A stretch of 64,000 nucleotides of DNA from Metabacillus rhizolycopersici (lineage in GTDB: Bacteria; Bacillota; Bacilli; Bacillales; Bacillaceae), in the NCBI RefSeq assembly GCF_020075705.1, contig NZ_JAIQUM010000005.1, forward strand, positions 1 to 64,000, given 5' to 3'. The position numbers were made by a program, and so were the translations under genes. The notes beneath the pieces were generated by a model that saw only the letters and a program-made list of their open reading frames with translations, had not been told where the DNA came from and made no database searches. Shown piece after piece: positions 17,420-25,023 of the stretch (the first letter of the stretch is position 1; every line of letters begins with the position of its first letter).

Positions 17420-19171
17420 TTACCTAACCGTTTTTGATATTTCATTTACTATATCATAAAACGAAGCATTAGTCCCAGCTTCGTCACTTGTTGTATCCAT
17501 CTCTACAACGACAAGAGCATATTTTGGTTGACTTGAGGGGAAATAGCCTGCGAACCATTTATTATATAAATCCTGCCCTTTAGCATTTTTTTTACCTGTT
17601 TGTGCTGTCCCTGACTTCCCTGCTACGTCAATAGGTAAGGTTTGAAACCGTCTACCCGTTCCTTCAGAATCCGCTACAACCAATCGGAGAAGCTCTTGAA
17701 GCTTTGATGCTGTATAAGGTGATATTTTTTCTCCTTTTAATGAATTAGACGTAAAAGAAAACATATTTGTTCCATTTTTGTATAATATATTTTCTACGAT
17801 TTTCACCTGCTGTTTATGTCCGCCTCGAGCAATTGTAGCCATCATATTAGCAACCCCAAGTGGAGTAACCTTTACATTTTTTTGGCCAATTGCTGTTTGA
17901 TCAATTGCTTTTGGAACATTTTTATCCTTTTCATCTCCCCAAATCCTTCCTGCTTTTTCTTCAGGTAGTTGTTTGAAATGTTGATAATGGAAAACTTCAC
18001 CCTGCCAGCCGACAGGTCCAAGTAATCCAAGTTTATCTGCCGTATCCTCAAGTGCATTTATATCCTTTTCCATTAGTTCCCCCGCAAGAGTCGTAAAGGT
18101 ATAATTACAACTCTTCGCAAAGCTTTTTGCTAGTGATAGCATTCCATCGTCTTGTCCTCCATCATTTTCTCCATATAAATTTAGACTGCAGTTAAATTCC
18201 CTAGCTGCATCATTTAAACCATATTCAATTGCTGCTGCAGAAATAACCGTTTTAAATATCGAACCAGGAAAAAGGGGTTGAAGCATATAGTTCATTAAGG
18301 TTCGGTCATCGGAACGATTCAATTCAGGCTTACTTACCATTGCCAGCACTTCATTTGACTCAATATCAAGTAATACGACGCCGCCTTTATCTACCTTTTG
18401 TTTGTGTAATACGTCTTCAGCAATGGATTGCAAATTTTTGTCTATCGTTGTCTTTACTGATATAGGATAAAAGGGGTTAGAGTCTGCTATATATTTCACG
18501 TTCACACCAAATAGGGGATTCCCATCCCCGTCAACATGATATAACAGCTTGGTTTGGGCATCTGGTAACAGAAATTCATCAAATGTTTTTTCAAGGCCAG
18601 TGATGCCTATTTGCGTTTTATAGGATAAATCCTGTCTATCCGGATATTTCTTCCGAAGAAGTTTTGCATTTTCTCCCGTAATGCCGATAATATGCTCCCC
18701 AACTGTCTCATCAATTGGAGATTGTCTATAAATCCCAAAAACCCCTGGTATTTCTAATTTATTAATTTTCGCTAAATCTTCGCTAGATAGATTCACTCCA
18801 TCCTTACTTGAAAGAACAAGTGGTTCTTTTATATTTTGAAGTCGTCTTTTAAGCTCATTACTTGAAACATTTATAGCTTCTGAAAGTTTTTCTACAGGCC
18901 ATGATACCTCCTTTAAAAAGGGGAAGAGCACGAGCGACGGCTCTACTTGATTTCGTAATGAATCACCATTTCGATCAATGAATCGACCACGACCATCATC
19001 AATAACAACCTCTTGTGTGCGTTGATTTACACTTTCTTGGACGAGATTAACCCCTTTTGCCGAAAATGATTCAGTCTGAATTAATTGGATTGCTGCCAGT
19101 CGATAAAGAATGATTGAGAATGTCAAGATAAAAAAAATCCCTACGAAGATTAATCTTCTTTTTACGTTCAT
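17420..19171 (-). CDS. pbpI: Class B penicillin-binding protein (PBP4b)
   Basis: A 583-aa peptidoglycan transpeptidase with one N-terminal membrane helix (about 6-25), a dimerisation domain and a C-terminal penicillin-binding domain. Active-site motifs are SIFK (304-307), SCN, and KSGT in GKSGTAQTG. ATG 19171 is chosen because GAGGTG lies 9 nt upstream; that site is part of the terminator hairpin after greA (see findings). The lineage matches PbpI (YrrR), reported as sporulation-associated in B. subtilis. Confidence 0.92.
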   Translation of the reverse strand: MNVKRRLIFVGIFFILTFSIILYRLAAIQLIQTESFSAKGVNLVQESVNQRTQEVVIDDGRGRFIDRNGDSLRNQVEPSLVLFPFLKEVSWPVEKLSEAINVSSNELKRRLQNIKEPLVLSSKDGVNLSSEDLAKINKLEIPGVFGIYRQSPIDETVGEHIIGITGENAKLLRKKYPDRQDLSYKTQIGITGLEKTFDEFLLPDAQTKLLYHVDGDGNPLFGVNVKYIADSNPFYPISVKTTIDKNLQSIAEDVLHKQKVDKGGVVLLDIESNEVLAMVSKPELNRSDDRTLMNYMLQPLFPGSIFKTVISAAAIEYGLNDAAREFNCSLNLYGENDGGQDDGMLSLAKSFAKSCNYTFTTLAGELMEKDINALEDTADKLGLLGPVGWQGEVFHYQHFKQLPEEKAGRIWGDEKDKNVPKAIDQTAIGQKNVKVTPLGVANMMATIARGGHKQQVKIVENILYKNGTNMFSFTSNSLKGEKISPYTASKLQELLRLVVADSEGTGRRFQTLPIDVAGKSGTAQTGKKNAKGQDLYNKWFAGYFPSSQPKYALVVVEMDTTSDEAGTNASFYDIVNEISKTVR

Positions 19172-19179
19172 AATAAAAA

Positions 19180-19208
19180 ACACCTCGTCTTCATTTTCGA
19201 CGAGGTGT
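19180..19208 (-). terminator. greA terminator that includes the pbpI ribosome binding site
   Basis: On the minus strand ACACCTCGTC pairs with GACGAGGTGT over a 9-nt loop, followed by six T. The downstream arm contains GAGGTG, which is also the binding site for pbpI. Confidence 0.85.
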
Positions 19209-19227
19209 CTCTTATATAAACGTGCTA

Positions 19228-19701
19228 TTAGCTAATTTTCACAATTTTCACAAGCATTTCTCCACCAGGAGTTTGTACTGTAACTTCGTCGTCAACTTTA
19301 TGTCCAAGTAGACTTTTTGCTATTGGAGAATCATTTGAAATTTTCCCTTCAAATGGATCTGCTTCAGCACTACCAACGATTGTATATGTTTCTTCATCAC
19401 CATCTGGAAGTTCTGTAAACGTAACGGTTCTACCAAGTGATACTTGGCTTGTATCAGCTTCACCCTCGATAATTTTCGCATTACGAATCATATTTTCTAG
19501 CGTTGTCACTCGCCCTTCAACAAAGGCTTGTTCTTCTTTAGCAGAATCATACTCAGAGTTCTCTGATAAGTCACCAAAGCTTCGTGCAATTTTAATTCTT
19601 TCTACTACTTCTTTACGTTTAACCGTTTTTAGGTATTCAAGCTCTTGTTCAAGCTTTTCTTTACCTTCTCTCGTCATTGGAAAAACTTTTTCTTGTGCCA
19701 T
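19228..19701 (-). CDS. greA: Transcription elongation factor GreA
   Basis: GreA rescues backtracked RNA polymerase by stimulating transcript cleavage. At 157 aa it has the N-terminal coiled coil with the acidic tip region ([16 protein letters not shown]) and the C-terminal FKBP-like domain ([19 protein letters not shown]). It lies upstream of pbpI, with a terminator between them. Confidence 0.97.
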   Translation of the reverse strand: MAQEKVFPMTREGKEKLEQELEYLKTVKRKEVVERIKIARSFGDLSENSEYDSAKEEQAFVEGRVTTLENMIRNAKIIEGEADTSQVSLGRTVTFTELPDGDEETYTIVGSAEADPFEGKISNDSPIAKSLLGHKVDDEVTVQTPGGEMLVKIVKIS

Positions 19702-19862
19702 GTTTGTTCCACTCCTTCTAGTAGACTATTCCCCATCGTTTGTGTTTTTTCTTAATAAGTATGTATCTTTTTAGGCCATTTACAGCCTCAGGTTAAGTAA
19801 GATGGTAAGCATCTTTCATTAAATCGACTGATAAGAGAATACATAAGACTGATGTAGATATC

Positions 19863-19900
19863 AAAAAAGCAAGGGCAACAGTTCACCCTTTACTTCTTTG
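19863..19900 (-). terminator. Probable terminator after udk
   Basis: On the minus strand AAAGGG and CCCTT pair around a short loop and are followed by TTTTTT. It lies in the 366-bp gap between greA and udk, which holds no gene. Confidence 0.6.
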
Positions 19901-19939
19901 TTAAAACATTGTGTTAAATTAAGCAAGACATATCGATTC

Positions 19940-20010
19940 TTTACGAGCAGTTTCTTTGCAGCTCTTTCATTTTCGGAAAGAGTTTTTACTGCCCATAAAG
20001 AATAGGATAA
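19940..20010. repeat. Family B repeat, degenerate copy
   Basis: TTACGAGCAGT and ACTGCCCATAAAG resemble the paired TTACGGGCAGT and ACTGCCCGTTAA of the full copy at 27711. It ends with TAGGATAAATA. Confidence 0.5.
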
Positions 20011-20067
20011 ATAATATCTATTTCTATACATAATATGAACACTGTATTCTTTATCTATGCTATGTTA

Positions 20068-20703
20068 TTACAAAATCGCATTTAGTTCAAGAATTGTTTG
20101 TATTTTTGTTACCATTAAATCAATCGCAACATGATTTTGACCGCCTTCTGGGATGATTATGTCTGCGTATCGTTTCGTTGGTTCAATAAATTGATTATGC
20201 ATTGGTCTCACAATTGAAATATATTGTTCAATAACAGAATCAAGTGAACGACCACGTTCTTTCATGTCGCGAAGTATTCGGCGGATGATTCGAAGATCAG
20301 CATCTGTATCAACAAAAAGCTTAATATCCATTAAATCACGTAAACGTTCGTCCTCTAGTATTAAAATCCCTTCCAGAATAATAACATCCTTCGGTTCAAC
20401 AACTATAACATCTTCAGATCTTGTATGCAATTTGTAATCGTATATCGGTTTTTCAATTGATTCATGATTGAGTAATGTTTTTAAATGATCGATTAATAAA
20501 TCATTATCAAACGCTAATGGATGATCATAGTTTGTATTTAACCTTTGTTCAAATGGTAGATGGCTTTGATCTTTATAATAATAATCTTGTTCAAGCATTA
20601 ATATTGAATGACCTTTAAATTGCTCATAGATTGATTTCGTCACACTTGTTTTTCCGGAACCAGAGCCACCAGCCACTCCAATTACAACGGGCTTCTTCCC
20701 CAT
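20068..20703 (-). CDS. udk: Uridine kinase
   Basis: Udk phosphorylates uridine and cytidine using ATP or GTP in pyrimidine salvage. The 211-aa protein has the P-loop GGSGSGKTS (12-20) and the family blocks [14 protein letters not shown] and [12 protein letters not shown] 20703 has an AAGGGG site. It starts 38 nt after the trmR end, so the two may be cotranscribed. Confidence 0.97.
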   Translation of the reverse strand: MGKKPVVIGVAGGSGSGKTSVTKSIYEQFKGHSILMLEQDYYYKDQSHLPFEQRLNTNYDHPLAFDNDLLIDHLKTLLNHESIEKPIYDYKLHTRSEDVIVVEPKDVIILEGILILEDERLRDLMDIKLFVDTDADLRIIRRILRDMKERGRSLDSVIEQYISIVRPMHNQFIEPTKRYADIIIPEGGQNHVAIDLMVTKIQTILELNAIL

Positions 20704-20741
20704 TTAATCAGAACCCCTTTCCACTTTCTGTTGTTGTTAGA

Positions 20742-21386
20742 TTACTTCCGTTTTGTAATAGCTATTCCATCTCCAACAGGAATAATTGTTGTTTCATAGT
20801 TATCTAACGTAAATAACCAATGATTGTACTCATTAAGTTTTCTTACAAGTGTTCGTTGTCTTCTTGTTTTTAGCTCTGCACGATCACGCGCAACCGTTCC
20901 TTTAAACAACACATTATCTGTATAAACAATGCCATTTTCTGAGAGCATGGGCTCATATAACCCAAAAAACTTCGTATATTTCGCTTTCGTCGCATCAATA
21001 AATAATGCATCGAATGGACCATAATCATTTAGTTGATCAGATAATGATAGGGCATCACCATGAAACGTATGAACTTGTTTTTCAAGGCCCATTTCCTTTA
21101 TATTCAGATTCGCTTGATGATAACGTTCTTCATCAAGTTCAACGGTATAAATTTCTGTATTCGGTAATTTTAATGCCATCCGAATCGCTGAGTACCCTAT
21201 TGCTGTACCAATCTCAACAATTTTTTTAGGTTGTTGCATAGAGAGAAGCAGCAGTAACACTTCTATACTGGATTTCTCCATTATTGGCACATCATGCTGC
21301 TCGGCATATTCTTCTATTTCTTTTACATATTGTGGCCTGTCAGGTATAAGTTTTTCTATATATGTTAGCACATCTTCGTTTAACAT
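20742..21386 (-). CDS. trmR: tRNA 5-hydroxyuridine methyltransferase TrmR (YrrM)
   Basis: A 214-aa class I O-methyltransferase with SAM motif VEIGTAIGYSA (57-67) and the metal-dependent pocket FDALFIDATKAKY. B. subtilis YrrM/TrmR methylates ho5U34 to mo5U34 in tRNA. ATG 21386 has AGGAGG; an upstream frame to 21416 lacks one. The hydroxylase genes trhP1/trhP2 that separate it from udk in B. subtilis are missing here. Confidence 0.9.
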   Translation of the reverse strand: MLNEDVLTYIEKLIPDRPQYVKEIEEYAEQHDVPIMEKSSIEVLLLLLSMQQPKKIVEIGTAIGYSAIRMALKLPNTEIYTVELDEERYHQANLNIKEMGLEKQVHTFHGDALSLSDQLNDYGPFDALFIDATKAKYTKFFGLYEPMLSENGIVYTDNVLFKGTVARDRAELKTRRQRTLVRKLNEYNHWLFTLDNYETTIIPVGDGIAITKRK

Positions 21387-21485
21387 GATTGTCCTCCTGA
21401 AAATTAAGTACATCATCTATTTCTATCCCATTCTTAACGAGCAGTAAAACCACTACCTTAGGATTAAGGGAGAAATGCCCATAAT

Positions 21486-21651
21486 AAGAAAAGCGCAAGC
21501 GCCTTGTTCAGCCCCGACAAGCATAAGACGCTCTTGAATAGAAGGTGTTTTTTACCTTCAATTCAAGAGTGACTTATGACCTCGAGGGGCTAGGCGCTGG
21601 AGCTGGACACGAAAACTAAGTCAAAAAATTTATACTTTCTTATCTTTAAAT
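21486..21651 (+). repeat. Family A repeat, long form, beta module
   Basis: First of two tandem copies. The central hairpin (GACGCTCTTGAATAG and partner) and GGGGCTAGGCGCTGGAGC arm are clear. The beta end CACGAAAACTAAGTCAAAAA is also seen at 23523 and, inverted, at 271. Confidence 0.92.
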
Positions 21652-21696
21652 AAAGGGAAATCTTGCTTTTTAAGGTCATTATTTTTCTAATCCACG

Positions 21697-21864
21697 AACA
21701 AAAGCGCAAGTGCCTTGATCAGCCCCGACAAGCATAAGACGCTCTTGAATAGAAGGTGTTTTTTACCTTCAATTCAAGAGTGGCTTATGACATCGAGGGG
21801 CTAGGCGCTGGAGCTGGATGTCGTGCGCTTATCCACAGTTCAAGAATTTTATAATTTCCTAAAC
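21697..21864 (+). repeat. Family A repeat, long form, gamma module with DnaA box
   Basis: Second tandem copy, nearly identical to the first through the left arm and centre but ending in the gamma module. The DnaA box TTATCCACA is at 21829-21837, followed by a TATAAT hexamer. Confidence 0.92.
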
Positions 21865-21964
21865 ACCAAAAAATAAGAGCCTCAACGATGAGTACTCTTT
21901 ACATGGAAATGACTATATAATAACTTAATCCCTAAACAACTTGATATATTCTATCACATTAAGA

Positions 21965-21998
21965 AAGGGAATGCGAATACTAAATTCACTTCCCTCTT
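21965..21998 (-). terminator. Possible terminator of mltG
   Basis: On the minus strand GGGAAGTGAAT and ATTCGCATTCCC form an imperfect stem followed by TTTCTT, shortly after the mltG stop. Confidence 0.5.
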
Positions 21999-22008
21999 CT
22001 TGTCCATC

Positions 22009-23136
22009 TTAATTATTTATTATATGTTTATTTTTTTCCTTATTGTGCTCTTCTAGTGTTTTTGTGAAGATTACTTCACCTTCTTTAGTTGCTAAGAAAT
22101 ATAAGAAATCTGTTTCCTCAGGTGATAATACCGCTTCAAATGATACATCACCAGCATTTGCAATTGGACCAGGAGGAAGTCCTTTGTTTTGATACGTATT
22201 ATAAGGTGAATCAACCTCTAAATCTTCGTATAATACACGATCCTTGTGTTCATTTAGAGCATATAAAACGGTAGGATCTGTTTGTAGTGGCATATTTTGT
22301 TCGATTCGATTATAAAAAACACTTGATATCTTTGCACGATCTGTTTGTTCAGTGGCTTCTTCTTCAATCAGCGAAGCCAAAGTAACAAAACGATGAACGC
22401 TTATCTTTTTCTCCTGTAGGCGCGGAATGTATGTCGCCACAACTTCGTCCATTTTCTTAATCATAGGCTCTATAACTTCCTCGATTGTCGGATCCTCTTT
22501 ATAGTATGGGTAAGTCGCTGGATATAAATATCCTTCAAGTGCGTATCTTACATCTTTCCCAAAAATATCATCGGTAAGTAAATCTGGATATTTCGCCTTC
22601 ATGGAGTTAATAAAAGCTTTATCAGTTAGTTTGTCTAAAATAACTTCATCACTAAATGACGTCTTTTTGGACACAATTGAAGCAATTTCTTTTAATTGTC
22701 TGCCTTCAGGTATTGTGATTTGAAAGGCGACCTCACTTGTAAGCTTCCCTTGTTTGATTGTTTCGATAATCTCTTGAAATGTCATTGATCTGTTTAGTTT
22801 ATAATTACCAGCTTGAAAACCTGATTCGTTCTTAAATTTAATGTAATATTTAAATACACGAGCGTCTTTAATGATCTCATTCTCTTCTAAAATGTTTGCG
22901 ATTAGCGAAACAGATGAGCCAATAGGGATTGTCACAGCAACTTCAGTTTGATTCGTTGGGTCAACCGGTTCTAAAGAAGATTTAATATATAAATAACCAC
23001 CTCCGATTAGTCCAGAACTGGCTATTATTACTATGATGAAAACTGTTAACACAATTTTCCTAACAATTTTAGCCTCTTTTTGTTTTTCTAGAAGCTTTTT
23101 TTTGAATGTATTCTTGTTTGAATCTATCTCAGACAT
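22009..23136 (-). CDS. mltG: Endolytic murein transglycosylase MltG
   Basis: MltG cuts nascent glycan strands at the membrane. The 375-aa protein has a basic N-terminus, one membrane helix at about 26-50, a LysM-like portion (VTIPIGSSVSLIANILEE) and a C-terminal YceG catalytic domain with LASLIEEEA, which carries the catalytic glutamate, and the block GLPPGPIANAG. ATG 23136 has GGGAGGAGG. It is flanked on both sides by pairs of family A repeats in the same orientation. Confidence 0.95.
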   Translation of the reverse strand: MSEIDSNKNTFKKKLLEKQKEAKIVRKIVLTVFIIVIIASSGLIGGGYLYIKSSLEPVDPTNQTEVAVTIPIGSSVSLIANILEENEIIKDARVFKYYIKFKNESGFQAGNYKLNRSMTFQEIIETIKQGKLTSEVAFQITIPEGRQLKEIASIVSKKTSFSDEVILDKLTDKAFINSMKAKYPDLLTDDIFGKDVRYALEGYLYPATYPYYKEDPTIEEVIEPMIKKMDEVVATYIPRLQEKKISVHRFVTLASLIEEEATEQTDRAKISSVFYNRIEQNMPLQTDPTVLYALNEHKDRVLYEDLEVDSPYNTYQNKGLPPGPIANAGDVSFEAVLSPEETDFLYFLATKEGEVIFTKTLEEHNKEKNKHIINN

Positions 23137-23351
23137 GTATTTCCTCCTCCCACCCCAAGTATTATACTACAATGTTGTTTATGTTTCGGCAATTTTTTCA
23201 CAAAAGGAGAATTAAGTATGAAAGTAGTGGAAATTTATTAATATATTTTGATGAAAGAATGGCGTATAATGACGCTTTTATTATTGTCTTTTTAGTTCTA
23301 GTTCATCACACATAATTGATGGCAGATTTGAGCGTGTTATCATTTCTTTAG

Positions 23352-23519
23352 AACAAAAGCGTAAGCGCCTTGGTCAGACCCGACAGGCATAAGACGCTTT
23401 TGAATAGAAGGTGTTTTTTACCTTCAATTCAAAAGTGGCTTATGACCCCGAGGGGCTAGGCGCTGGAGCTGGATGTCATGCGCTTAGCCACAGTTCAAGA
23501 ATTTTATAGTTTTCTAAAC
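23352..23519 (+). repeat. Family A repeat, long form, gamma module with mutated DnaA box
   Basis: Full-length copy; its DnaA-box position (23484-23492) reads TTAGCCACA, one mismatch. It is followed directly by another copy. Confidence 0.9.
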
Positions 23520-23522
23520 AAT

Positions 23523-23690
23523 AAGAAAAGCGCAAGGGCCTTGTTCATCCTCGGGCAAATAAGACGCTCAGGAATAGAAGGTGTTCTTTACCTTCTATTC
23601 CTGCGTGGCTGTAGGCCCAAGAGGGGGATGGACGCTTGCGCTAGACACGAAAACTAAGTCAAAAAATTTATATTCTTTCTTATCTTTAAA
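23523..23690 (+). repeat. Family A repeat, long form, beta module
   Basis: Tandem with the previous copy. Its central hairpin uses CTCAGGAATAG and CTATTCCTGCG arms, and it ends with the beta module. Confidence 0.9.
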
Positions 23691-23697
23691 ACAAAAA

Positions 23698-23727
23698 GGT
23701 GCAAAAAGAAAAAACTCTTTTTGCACC
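23698..23727 (-). terminator. Terminator of yrzB
   Basis: GGTGCAAAAAG and CTTTTTGCACC form a perfect stem; T-rich sequence follows on the minus strand. Confidence 0.8.
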
Positions 23728-23736
23728 ACTTAATCC

Positions 23737-24027
23737 TTATTTTCCTTCTTCTTCTTCATCAAGGAAAGTATTTAACATTTCCTCAATTAAATCCCACTCT
23801 TCTTCTGTTTCGATTGGCTCAAGCTCACCGTCTTCACCATCAGCGTTTGGATTGAAGCTTGAAGCGTGAATTTCAACCTCTTCGCTATCATCTTCATCCG
23901 CACCTAGTGGATAATAAAGAACATATGACTTATTGAATTCTTCTGATTCGAATGTAAATAATACCTCGCAAAGTTGTTCGTTTCCATTCTCATCTATAAC
24001 TGTAATTTGTTTTTCACCATGTTCCAA
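23737..24027 (-). CDS. yrzB: YrzB family protein (DUF1292)
   Basis: A 96-residue very acidic protein ([33 protein letters not shown]). It is typical of the DUF1292 family encoded after ruvX in Bacillales. No catalytic motif or membrane segment is visible. The function is unknown. Confidence 0.9.
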   Translation of the reverse strand: MEHGEKQITVIDENGNEQLCEVLFTFESEEFNKSYVLYYPLGADEDDSEEVEIHASSFNPNADGEDGELEPIETEEEWDLIEEMLNTFLDEEEEGK

Positions 24028-24057
24028 AATAGTTCACCTCATCATAATAGTTAAATC

Positions 24058-24474
24058 TTAATTTAGGCTATCTAGATAGCCTTGTAAAATCATTACTGCA
24101 GCCATTTTATCGATTACTTTCTTTCTTTTTTTTCGACTTACATCAGCCGAAATGAGCATTTTTTCTGCAGCCATTGTTGTTAAGCGCTCGTCCCAGAGAA
24201 TAACAGGAACATTATATTTCTTTGTTAAGATCTCAGCGAATTTCTGGCTTGCTTCCGCTCTCGGGCCAATAGTCCCATTCATGTTCTTCGGCATGCCGAG
24301 AACAATCTTTTCAACACTATGTTCATTCATGATTTCGGAAAGCCTCGCTAAATTATAGTCTCGGCCTTCCTCATTTATTTTAATCGTTTCAATTCCTTGT
24401 GCTGTCCAGCCTAGCTCATCGCTTACCGCCACACCAAGTGTTTTAGAACCTAAGTCTAATCCTAATATTCGCAT
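24058..24474 (-). CDS. ruvX: RuvX/YqgF, pre-16S rRNA nuclease (Holliday-junction-resolvase fold)
   Basis: A 138-aa RNase H-fold protein starting [19 protein letters not shown], which carries the first catalytic aspartate, with [14 protein letters not shown], which carries the catalytic glutamate region, and [15 protein letters not shown]. coli YqgF takes part in 16S rRNA 5'-end processing. ATG 24474 follows GTGAGG; the frame extends to 24543 but without a binding site. It sits between the ireB-type gene and yrzB as in B. subtilis. Confidence 0.93.
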   Translation of the reverse strand: MRILGLDLGSKTLGVAVSDELGWTAQGIETIKINEEGRDYNLARLSEIMNEHSVEKIVLGMPKNMNGTIGPRAEASQKFAEILTKKYNVPVILWDERLTTMAAEKMLISADVSRKKRKKVIDKMAAVMILQGYLDSLN

Positions 24475-24684
24475 ACTATGCCTCACAATTTTTTTATATA
24501 AAGAAAAAGGACGGAACCCACTAATATTATTTCCCCTTTCCAAATCACCTTATGAAAAGACTAAGGGAGGGAAATGATCAATAGTGTCGAGCTAGCTTGT
24601 TCCACTCCTTAATTTCTCTTCATTTTGGAGTGGATTCGTAACAATACTCTGACTTTCCTTTATAACTAATGTAACGTAAATAAA

Positions 24685-24945
24685 TCATGACCGTTTTTGT
24701 AAGTAAGATTTCACTAGCTCCTCAATTAATTCATCACGCTCATGCTTACGAATTAAATTCCGTGCATCACGATGACGAGGAATATAGGCAGGATCTCCCG
24801 AAAGCAAATAGCCAACGATTTGGTTAATTGGATTATAGCCTTTTTCTTGCAATGCATCGTAAACGGTATAAAGCACTTCATTTACATTCGTTTCGACCGA
24901 TTCATCAGAGAAATTAAATTTCATCGTTTTATCAAATGAACTCAC
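24685..24945 (-). CDS. yrzL: IreB-family regulatory phosphoprotein (YrzL, DUF965)
   Basis: An 86-residue protein with the highly conserved family sequence [20 protein letters not shown]. Enterococcal IreB is a substrate of a Ser/Thr kinase (IreK) that controls cephalosporin resistance; the Bacillus role is not established. GTG 24945 is chosen because AAAGAGG lies 8-9 nt upstream and the protein then starts with the family SSFDKTMKF. It lies between alaS and ruvX. Confidence 0.92.
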   Translation of the reverse strand: MSSFDKTMKFNFSDESVETNVNEVLYTVYDALQEKGYNPINQIVGYLLSGDPAYIPRHRDARNLIRKHERDELIEELVKSYLQKRS

Positions 24946-25023
24946 TATTCGCACCTCTTTCTCAGATTCAAAAAAAGAAATCTGCTAGACCGATAATCTA
25001 CCTACAGTTTACACTACTTTTCC

